From Flavobacteriales bacterium UBA5869 (GTDB lineage Bacteria; Bacteroidota; Bacteroidia; Flavobacteriales_D; Crocinitomicaceae): a stretch of 11,722 nt of DNA. The number at the start of each line of letters is the position of its first letter. The first letter of the stretch is position 1. This document shows positions 1 to 5,680 of the stretch, in pieces. The stretch covers positions 8,162 through 19,883 of the forward strand of contig DJFP01000066.1 in assembly GCA_002432565.1 (NCBI GenBank). Reading direction: 5' to 3'. The notes below the pieces were generated by a model, which saw only the letters and a program-made list of their open reading frames with translations, was not told where the DNA came from and ran no database searches. The position numbers and the translations under genes were made by a program.

Positions 1-641
1 TGGACCGGTTTATCAATACCGAACATATCCACGCGAACCGTATCGCCTACTTTCAATTCCGGGACAAACAAAGGTTCAACCACCAGGTTGCCGTCTGTGA
101 ACTGATCGTTCTGGATGAAAATACCTTTTTCCCTTTTTCCATTCACATAAACATGGAACTGGTAGTAATTGGCAACTCCCTGCTCATCAAAATGTGCCGG
201 AACAATTGAATAGAGCGTATCTGTTCCAAAGGTATAAATTACTGGATACAATTCCTGGAAAGGCTGAAATGCAGGCATGGTGCTGCTTCCCGTGTAAGAA
301 GTTCCTTCCACAACGGTTGTTAATGTATATGTTCGGCCTTCAATTCCGGGATAATTGGTCAATTCGTACCATCCGTTCCCAACTGAAGTAAAGGTTCCTG
401 CATTCCCCAAATTATCGATCACTGTTATCGATGCATTGTCAACGGTCGGAGGAGGCGTGTTCTCATCAAAGTTCTGTGTTTTGGTAACGCGAATGCGCTG
501 AACCGTATCACCTCTTAAAATGAATCCTTCAATCACCACTTTCTGTTCGGTATCATTCAAATCGATATCAATGACTTTTTCACAACTTGAAAATACGAGG
601 ATAAAAGCAAAAGAAACCAGGGCTGTAATTATCAATTTCAT
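1..641 (-). CDS. DUF4249 domain-containing surface lipoprotein (partial, N-terminal 213 residues)
   Basis: The reading frame starts at an ATG at 639-641 and runs off the left edge, so the C-terminus is missing. The protein opens with a lipoprotein signal peptide: hydrophobic residues 3-17, then VFSSC with the probable lipidated Cys20. It continues CEKVIDIDLND, the usual opening of DUF4249 proteins. After it come Ig-like beta-strand segments (VIEGFILRGD, ASITVIDN, GWYELTN), as is usual at the N-terminus of this family. DUF4249 proteins are Bacteroidota lipoproteins whose genes typically sit next to SusC-like receptors; their ligand is not established. The acidic residues after the Cys could act as a surface-export signal, which is inference. 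The start lies 10 bases after the receptor stop, so the two genes are almost certainly co-transcribed and probably act together at the outer membrane. No Shine-Dalgarno is visible. I am confident of the family but not of the substrate. Confidence 0.88.
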   Translation of the reverse strand, partial: MKLIITALVSFAFILVFSSCEKVIDIDLNDTEQKVVIEGFILRGDTVQRIRVTKTQNFDENTPPPTVDNASITVIDNLGNAGTFTSVGNGWYELTNYPGIEGRTYTLTTVVEGTSYTGSSTMPAFQPFQELYPVIYTFGTDTLYSIVPAHFDEQGVANYYQFHVYVNGKREKGIFIQNDQFTDGNLVVEPLFVPELKVGDTVRVDMFGIDKPV

Positions 642-651
642 CTTTGTTGTA

Positions 652-2973
652 TTACTTAAATTTAAAATTGTACGTAATTGCCGGAACTATTCGGAACAAA
701 GTTGTCTGGACCGCTTCGGTCTTAGACGGATCATCCTTGTTTTCACGGAATGTGATCGAATAAGCATTTTCACGCGCGTATGCGTTGTAGATTGAGAAAT
801 TCCAGCTGCTCTCAAACTTCTTGGTGTTCTTGCGAAGCCAGGTCACTCCAAGGTCCAGGCGGTGATAATTCGGCATTCGGTAACCATTTCGCTGGGTATA
901 GATAAAATAGGTCTGGCCGTCGATCTGGTATTTCCCGGAAGGGAACGTCACTGCATTTCCGGTGTAGAAAACAAACAAAGCTGAAACAGACCATTTCGGA
1001 GTAATCTCGTAAATACCAACGACAGAGAGATCGTGCAGCCTGTCTTGTTTTGCCAGGTACCATTTTCCGTCATTAATTCCCTCTATCTGACGCTCCGTGC
1101 GCGAAAGTGTATACCCTACCCAGCCGGTAAATTTACCCGACTTTTTCTTCAGCATGATCTCCAACCCATAGGCGCGCCCGATCCCGGAAAGCAATTCTCC
1201 CTCCAGGCGTTCGTTTGCCTGTTCATTTGCGCCGTTTTTGTAGTCCAGCTGGTTCTGCATCCATTTGTAATACACCTCTGTGCTTAATTCCAATTTGTTA
1301 TCCAGAAAATTCTTAAACCAGCCCAAAGCTACCTGGTCGGAAATTTCCGGTTTTATATTCAGGCTTGAAGAAAGCCACACATCCGTAGGGGAACCGGAAG
1401 TAGAATTGGAAACCTGGTGGATGTTTTGAGTATTTCGGGCATACGCAGCTTTAATCGATTGTCCTTTCAAATACTGCCAGCTGAAAGAAAGTCTCGGTTC
1501 CACAAAGAAATAAGACTTCAATAATTTATTCTTAGTCCATGTGTCGGTGGTTGCAACCGTTCCATCCGGGTTATATGTGTACATTTCATCACCGCTTGCA
1601 AGTGCCATCAGGTTTGAACCCCGCAGGCCATAGCTCATGGTAAAGTTTTCGGTAATGGTGTAATCGTTTGTGATATAAACTGCATTCTCTACGGAATTAG
1701 TCGGTTTTAAACGCTTGGCATTAATTCCGGATTCTTCATTCGCGTCGATCTGTCCCGGTGTAATTCCATGGTTGATCACATTCAACCCGATCTTTACTTT
1801 ATTCCGGTTATTCGGAAACCACTGGAACTCCTGCTTTAGATTGAAATCCTGGATCTGGGAAGTGATGTCAAACTGCACATCCCCGCCTGAAATGGAAATC
1901 TTGTAATCGTATTTACTATAGATAAATGAAGTATTGGAGAACCATTTTTCATTCATGATGTGATTCCAGCGCAGGGTTCCTGTTGCATTCCCCCAATTAA
2001 TCCCGAAAACATCTCCTAAACCTAGCTTATCCCTCCCGAAATATCCGGACAAGAACAAACGGTCTTTTTTTCCTATACGGTAGTTGACTTTAGCGTTTAA
2101 ATCATAGAAAAACAACTTATTGTCTTTGAATCGGTCCGACAATTTCAGGAATAAATCGGCATAAGTTCTTCTTCCCGAAATTAAAAATGACGCTTTATCT
2201 TTGGCAATCGGTCCTTCTACAATCAATTTGGAAGAGATCAAACCGATCCCGCCGCCAACATTGTAGCGTTTTTGGTTCCCGTCGTTCATTTTGATGTCCA
2301 ATACAGACGAAAGTCTTCCCCCATAATTCGAAGGCTGATTTCCTTTGTAAAGCATCGCATCTTTGATGGCATCCGAATTGAATGTTGAGAAGAATCCTAA
2401 TAAGTGACTTGCATTATAGACCGGTGCTTCATCCAGCAAAATGAGGTTTTGATCAGCCCCGCCGCCGCGAACGTAAAACCCGGAACTTCCTTCTCCTGCA
2501 TTTTTTACTCCGGGAATCAGCTGCATGGTTTTGATCAAATCCTTTTCACCAAAGATCACCGGGATCTTGGAAATTTCCTTCGGGTCGATTTTCTCCACTC
2601 CCATTAACGGATCGCGAACATTTCCATCAGGTCTTTCAGAGGAAACCACCACTTCTTCCAATTCTTTTTCGTCTTGCTCTGTCTTTAATTGAAAATTGAC
2701 CGATTGGGATACAGCGAGGTCGATTTCCTGTTCCATTAAAAGGTATCCGACAGCAGAAACCTGGATGGTATATTTCCCGGCTGGCAGGGTCAAGGAGTAA
2801 AATCCGTACTCATTTGTTACAGCTCCGAGTTTCTGATCTTTTACGCGTACAATGGCCCCGATAATTTCTTCGCCTTTCGATTGATCTTTAACGGTTCCGC
2901 TTAGGGTTGCATTTCCCTGTCCGAAAGAGATTGCAGTGATTAGAACAAATAAAAGGAGTATTCCTGATTTCAT
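652..2973 (-). CDS. SusC-like TonB-dependent receptor with carboxypeptidase-regulatory-like N-terminal domain
   Basis: This 773-residue outer-membrane receptor would import a ligand using TonB/ExbBD energy. Residues 1-18 form a Sec signal peptide ending SFG-Q. Residues about 22-100 are a CarboxypepD_reg-like beta-sandwich (LSGTVKDQSKGEEIIGAIV, then NEYGFYSLTLPAGKYTI). A short linker with EVVVSS may serve as TonB box. The plug spans about 115-230 and contains GFYVRGGGADQNLILLDEAP (165-184) and YGGRLSSVLDIK (217-228). The rest is the 22-strand barrel, ending in aromatic-rich strands (ITYNFKFK). The length is shorter than classic SusC (about 1000 residues) but typical of the receptor subfamily that partners DUF4249 proteins. 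No SusD gene is present and no sigma/anti-sigma pair is adjacent. The gene has its own upstream gap after the prfA terminator, so it probably has its own promoter, although I could not find a clear -7 box. Substrate unknown. Confidence 0.93.
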   Translation of the reverse strand: MKSGILLLFVLITAISFGQGNATLSGTVKDQSKGEEIIGAIVRVKDQKLGAVTNEYGFYSLTLPAGKYTIQVSAVGYLLMEQEIDLAVSQSVNFQLKTEQDEKELEEVVVSSERPDGNVRDPLMGVEKIDPKEISKIPVIFGEKDLIKTMQLIPGVKNAGEGSSGFYVRGGGADQNLILLDEAPVYNASHLLGFFSTFNSDAIKDAMLYKGNQPSNYGGRLSSVLDIKMNDGNQKRYNVGGGIGLISSKLIVEGPIAKDKASFLISGRRTYADLFLKLSDRFKDNKLFFYDLNAKVNYRIGKKDRLFLSGYFGRDKLGLGDVFGINWGNATGTLRWNHIMNEKWFSNTSFIYSKYDYKISISGGDVQFDITSQIQDFNLKQEFQWFPNNRNKVKIGLNVINHGITPGQIDANEESGINAKRLKPTNSVENAVYITNDYTITENFTMSYGLRGSNLMALASGDEMYTYNPDGTVATTDTWTKNKLLKSYFFVEPRLSFSWQYLKGQSIKAAYARNTQNIHQVSNSTSGSPTDVWLSSSLNIKPEISDQVALGWFKNFLDNKLELSTEVYYKWMQNQLDYKNGANEQANERLEGELLSGIGRAYGLEIMLKKKSGKFTGWVGYTLSRTERQIEGINDGKWYLAKQDRLHDLSVVGIYEITPKWSVSALFVFYTGNAVTFPSGKYQIDGQTYFIYTQRNGYRMPNYHRLDLGVTWLRKNTKKFESSWNFSIYNAYARENAYSITFRENKDDPSKTEAVQTTLFRIVPAITYNFKFK

Positions 2974-3069
2974 ATTGTTGAGTTGTGGTGTAAAATTCGC
3001 ATTTATCTTTTCATATAGTTAAAAAAAAGGGCGAATGGTTGTCATTATTCGGTTAAAGGTAATCATCAT

Positions 3070-3100
3070 AAAAAAACGCACTGTTAACAGCACGTTTTTT
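3070..3100 (-). terminator. Intrinsic terminator after prfA
   Basis: On the minus strand the RNA reads CGUGCUG-UUAA-CAGUGCG, a 7-bp stem (with two G-U pairs) and a 4-base loop, flanked by six A's and followed by seven U's. Read on the plus strand the two wobble pairs become C/A mismatches, so the structure suits minus-strand transcription. It lies about 70 bases beyond the prfA stop and about 97 bases before the receptor start, which separates the two units. Confidence 0.82.
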
Positions 3101-3104
3101 CATT

Positions 3105-3164
3105 GTTCAAAGAGTTGAAAAGTTCAAGGAGTTCAAACTTTTGAACCTTTTGAACTTTTTGAAC
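3105..3164. repeat. Phased GTTCAA/TTGAAC array forming an imperfect long hairpin
   Basis: GTTCAA occurs at 3105, 3122 and 3131, with a degenerate GTTGAA at 3114. Its reverse complement TTGAAC occurs at 3141, 3150 and 3159. Spacing is about 9 bases throughout. The arms 3114-3137 and 3141-3164 are imperfectly complementary around a 3-base loop. The array lies immediately after the prfA stop and upstream of the intrinsic terminator. It has no U-tract of its own, so it could be a transcript-stabilising 3' structure or a dispersed intergenic repeat. Confidence 0.8.
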
Positions 3165-3172
3165 CATTTATA

Positions 3173-4252
3173 CTAGTTAAGCTCGCCTTTCATTTTTTCA
3201 GCATTCTCTGCCATTTTCAGTGCATCAATCATTTCCTGGATATCTCCGTTCATGAAAGCTCCCAGGTTGTACATCGTCTTATTGATTCGATGATCTGTAA
3301 TACGACCTTGCGGATAATTGTATGTTCTGATCTTAGCAGAGCGATCCCCGGTCGATACCAGAGTCTTTCGTTGAGCCGCACGTTCCTGGTGGACGCGGTC
3401 CAATTCTGCCTGGTATAAACGGGAACGCAATACAGATATTGCCTTCTCTAAGTTTTTATGTTGTGAACGTCCGTCCTGGCATTCTACTACAACTCCCGTT
3501 GGAATGTGTGTTAGACGAATTGCGGACTCTGTTTTGTTGATGTGCTGACCTCCCGCTCCCGACGCTCTGAAGGTATCTTTTCTCACATCATTCATGTCCA
3601 GCTCGAAATCCACTTCTTCTGCTTCGGGCAAAACCGCCACTGTGATTGCAGAAGTATGGACACGACCCTGGGATTCTGTTTCCGGGACACGCTGCACCCG
3701 GTGCACACCCGATTCAAACTTTAGCATCCCATAGATACCCGCACCTTCAATACTCATTGAAATTTCCTTGTATCCTTTTCCGGAAGCTTCGGAGGAGTTT
3801 GCAATCTCGTACTGCCATCCCATTTCCTTGAAATACATGGTATACATTCTGAATATATCTTCCACGAAAATACAAGCTTCGTCACCTCCAGTTCCCGCAC
3901 GTAATTCAAGAATCGCGTTCTTATCATCTTCAGGATCTTTCGGGATCAGCAATATTTTAAGTTCTTCTTCCAACTCAGGTTTTTTCTGCTCCAGGTCATT
4001 GATCTCCATCTTTGCCATTTCCCGCATTTCAGGATCGATTTCAACTTCCAGCATTTCTTTCGAACTCTTTAAATTGTCCAGGACATTCTTATATGCCTTG
4101 TAGGCATTGTCAACTTCTTCCAGGTCACGGTATTCCTTGTTCAGCTTCACATAACGATCCATATCCGAAATAATATCGGGGTCTGTGATCATTTTACCGA
4201 CTTCTACAAACCGGAAATGAATTGCTTCCAGTTTACTTAGTAAATCTTGCAT
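3173..4252 (-). CDS. prfA: Peptide chain release factor 1 (RF1)
   Basis: RF1 recognises UAA and UAG in the ribosomal A site and triggers peptidyl-tRNA hydrolysis. The protein is 359 residues, the standard full length. Residues 1 to about 105 are the helical domain 1. The anticodon-like PxT tripeptide is P190-E191-T192 within HRVQRVPETESQGRVHTSA, which marks RF1 rather than RF2 (RF2 would carry SPF). The catalytic GGQ is at 234-236 within FRASGAGGQHINKTESAIR, followed by VVECQDGRSQHKN. The glutamine is the site normally methylated by PrmC, which is not in this window. The ATG at 4252 gives the expected N-terminus (MQDLLSKLEAI). The gene lies 76 bases downstream of purM on the same strand, with a palindrome between them. 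A TAATATTG just before the start is a one-mismatch fit to the Bacteroidota -7 element, so prfA may also have its own promoter. Confidence 0.97.
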   Translation of the reverse strand: MQDLLSKLEAIHFRFVEVGKMITDPDIISDMDRYVKLNKEYRDLEEVDNAYKAYKNVLDNLKSSKEMLEVEIDPEMREMAKMEINDLEQKKPELEEELKILLIPKDPEDDKNAILELRAGTGGDEACIFVEDIFRMYTMYFKEMGWQYEIANSSEASGKGYKEISMSIEGAGIYGMLKFESGVHRVQRVPETESQGRVHTSAITVAVLPEAEEVDFELDMNDVRKDTFRASGAGGQHINKTESAIRLTHIPTGVVVECQDGRSQHKNLEKAISVLRSRLYQAELDRVHQERAAQRKTLVSTGDRSAKIRTYNYPQGRITDHRINKTMYNLGAFMNGDIQEMIDALKMAENAEKMKGELN

Positions 4253-4284
4253 CTATTCTTTCAATATTAATTTCTATATCAATC

Positions 4285-4316
4285 ACGTAGGGGTAAGTCG
4301 CGACTTACCCCTACGT
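4285..4316. repeat. Perfect 32-bp palindrome between purM and prfA
   Basis: The left arm acgtaggggtaagtcg is followed with no spacer by its exact reverse complement, giving 16 + 16 bases of perfect symmetry. It fills almost half of the 76-base gap between the purM stop (4329) and the prfA start (4252). No T-run follows it on the minus strand (the next bases are TGATTGATATAG), so it is not a standard intrinsic terminator. The GTAGGGG...CCCCTAC ends resemble REP-like intergenic palindromes known from other bacteria; that resemblance is from memory and not tested here. Confidence 0.95.
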
Positions 4317-4328
4317 AATGAAAATCTT

Positions 4329-5501
4329 TTACCCGTTGTAAACAAATTCTCCGACTTCGGATCGGACAGTCACTTGTTTTCCATCCATTTTTTCTACCCG
4401 GCCGATAATCTGTGCATCAATTCCAAATGATTTACTGATCGCTATGATTTGCTGTGCTTCACTTTCCGGCAGATAAACTTCCATACGGTGTCCCATGTTG
4501 AAAACTTTGTACATTTCTTTCCAATCAGTGCCGGACTCTTCCCGGATCATTTTGAACAATGGCGGGATCGGGAATAGATTATCTTTAATGACATGAACGT
4601 CATCCACGAAATGAAGCACTTTTGTCTGTGCTCCACCTGAGCAATGTACCATTCCATGAATGGATGAGCGGCATTTGTCTAAAATGGCCTTGATAACGGG
4701 TGCATACGTCCTGGTCGGGGAAAGTACCAATTTCCCAGCATCAACCGGAACTCCGTCCACAGCATCCGTCAGGTTTCTCGAACCGGAATAAACCAAATCC
4801 GCAGGAACTGCAGCATCAAAGCTTTCCGGGTATTTCGCTGCTAGTGTCTTGTTGAATACATCGTGTCGTGCAGAAGTCAATCCGTTTGATCCCATTCCAC
4901 CATTATAAGCAGTTTCATAAGTTGCCTGGCCGTAAGACGCCAACCCAACGATCACGTCGCCATTTTGAATAGTGTGATTGGAAATTACATCGGAACGTTT
5001 CATGCGGCAGACAACTGTCGAATCCACAATAATTGTTCGAACCAAATCTCCCACATCAGCAGTTTCACCGCCCGTAGAGTAAATTCCGATTCCCTGCTCA
5101 CGCAGTGTTTCTAATAATTCTTCTGTTCCGTTGATAATGGCAGCAATAACTTCACCAGTAATCAGGTTCTTATTTCTTCCGATCGTAGAAGAAAGCAGGA
5201 TATTCTCGGTTGCTCCGACGCATAACAAATCATCGATATTCATGATTAGTGCATCCTGTGCAATTCCTTTCCAAACGGAAATATCACCGGTCTCTTTCCA
5301 ATACATATAAGCAAGTGAAGATTTCGTACCTGCGCCATCAGCATGCATAACGATGCAATACTCCTCATCTCCCGTCAAATAATCAGGTACAATTTTACAA
5401 AATGCTTTTGGGAACAAGCCTTTATCCACTTTTTTGATCGCATTATGCACTTCTTCTTTTCCGGCTGAAACACCTCTTAAATTGTATCGGATATCTGACA
5501 T
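4329..5501 (-). CDS. purM: Phosphoribosylformylglycinamidine cyclo-ligase (AIR synthase), Bacteroidota-type PurM
   Basis: PurM converts FGAM to AIR with ATP, the fifth step of purine biosynthesis, in the cytoplasm. The 390-residue protein has the PurM/PurL ATP-grasp-unrelated AIRS fold: an N-terminal half with HADGAGTKSS (53-62, matching the DGxGTK loop), QDALIMNIDDLL (82-93) and GGETADVGD (144-152), and a C-terminal half with SPTRTY (261-266), HCSGGA (286-291) and FNMGHRMEV (334-342). It is about 45 residues longer than E. coli PurM (345) and clearly divergent from it, as is usual for Bacteroidota. I chose the ATG at 5501, giving MSDIRYNLRGVSAGKE. In-frame upstream starts (ATG at 5537, TTG at 5555) would lie upstream of the probable -7 promoter box at 5519-5526. 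prfA follows on the same strand. An AIRS-related paralog with another role is a less likely alternative. Confidence 0.88.
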   Translation of the reverse strand: MSDIRYNLRGVSAGKEEVHNAIKKVDKGLFPKAFCKIVPDYLTGDEEYCIVMHADGAGTKSSLAYMYWKETGDISVWKGIAQDALIMNIDDLLCVGATENILLSSTIGRNKNLITGEVIAAIINGTEELLETLREQGIGIYSTGGETADVGDLVRTIIVDSTVVCRMKRSDVISNHTIQNGDVIVGLASYGQATYETAYNGGMGSNGLTSARHDVFNKTLAAKYPESFDAAVPADLVYSGSRNLTDAVDGVPVDAGKLVLSPTRTYAPVIKAILDKCRSSIHGMVHCSGGAQTKVLHFVDDVHVIKDNLFPIPPLFKMIREESGTDWKEMYKVFNMGHRMEVYLPESEAQQIIAISKSFGIDAQIIGRVEKMDGKQVTVRSEVGEFVYNG

Positions 5502-5518
5502 ACTAAAAATTGAAAGGG

Positions 5519-5526
5519 CAAAGTTA
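5519..5526 (-). promoter_or_regulatory. Probable -7 promoter element of purM
   Basis: The minus strand reads TAACTTTG, an exact match to the Bacteroidota -7 consensus TAnnTTTG, ending 17 bases before the chosen purM ATG. Transcription would begin only about 10 bases before the start codon. No convincing TTTG -33 element lies at the usual distance; the nearest, at 5553-5556, is 26 bases away and overlaps the U-tract of the preceding terminator. Confidence 0.6.
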
Positions 5527-5552
5527 CAAAATTCCATTGAGAGGACGGAATA

Positions 5553-5587
5553 CAAAAAAAGCCTTCGTCAAAATGACGAAGGCTTTT
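5553..5587 (-). terminator. Strong intrinsic terminator after the PorE-like gene
   Basis: On the minus strand, AAAAGCCTTCGTCA pairs perfectly with TGACGAAGGCTTTT across a 3-base TTT loop, and the T-run continues to a total of seven T's. The stem is 14 bp including the A/T flank. It lies about 95 bases after the PorE-like stop and about 50 bases before the purM start, so it separates the two transcription units. The A-tract on the 5' side means it could also work in the other direction, but no plus-strand gene is there. Confidence 0.92.
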
Positions 5588-5680
5588 AGTAAGTATTATT
5601 TTCAGCTACGCTTCAATGATCGCGAACGATACTTTTTGATTGCACTAACGTTTATCTCTAATCAGAAGCCATGCTTCTTC

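Noticed and set aside
520..795. Plus-strand open frame across the receptor/lipoprotein junction
   Set aside because: It runs antisense through two recognised genes and has no credible protein features.
3031..3052. Short inverted repeat CGAAT...ATTCG in the receptor upstream region
   Set aside because: The stem is only 5 bp with a 10-base loop. This is expected by chance and too weak to call an operator.
3768..4103. Plus-strand open frame of about 110 codons inside prfA
   Set aside because: It is antisense to a well-conserved gene, and the Ser/Ile-rich composition is what the reverse frame of an acidic, Lys/Glu-rich helical domain yields. No homology is recognised.
4285..4316. Palindrome as an intrinsic terminator of purM
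   Set aside because: No U-tract follows on the minus strand and the element is symmetric with no loop, so it does not fit the standard model. Kept as a repeat.
5588..5680. Gap between the PorE-like stop and its terminator, checked for a small RNA or ORF
   Set aside because: It shows only a 5-bp GAAGC/GCTTC hairpin and no promoter or coding signal; treated as 3' untranslated sequence.
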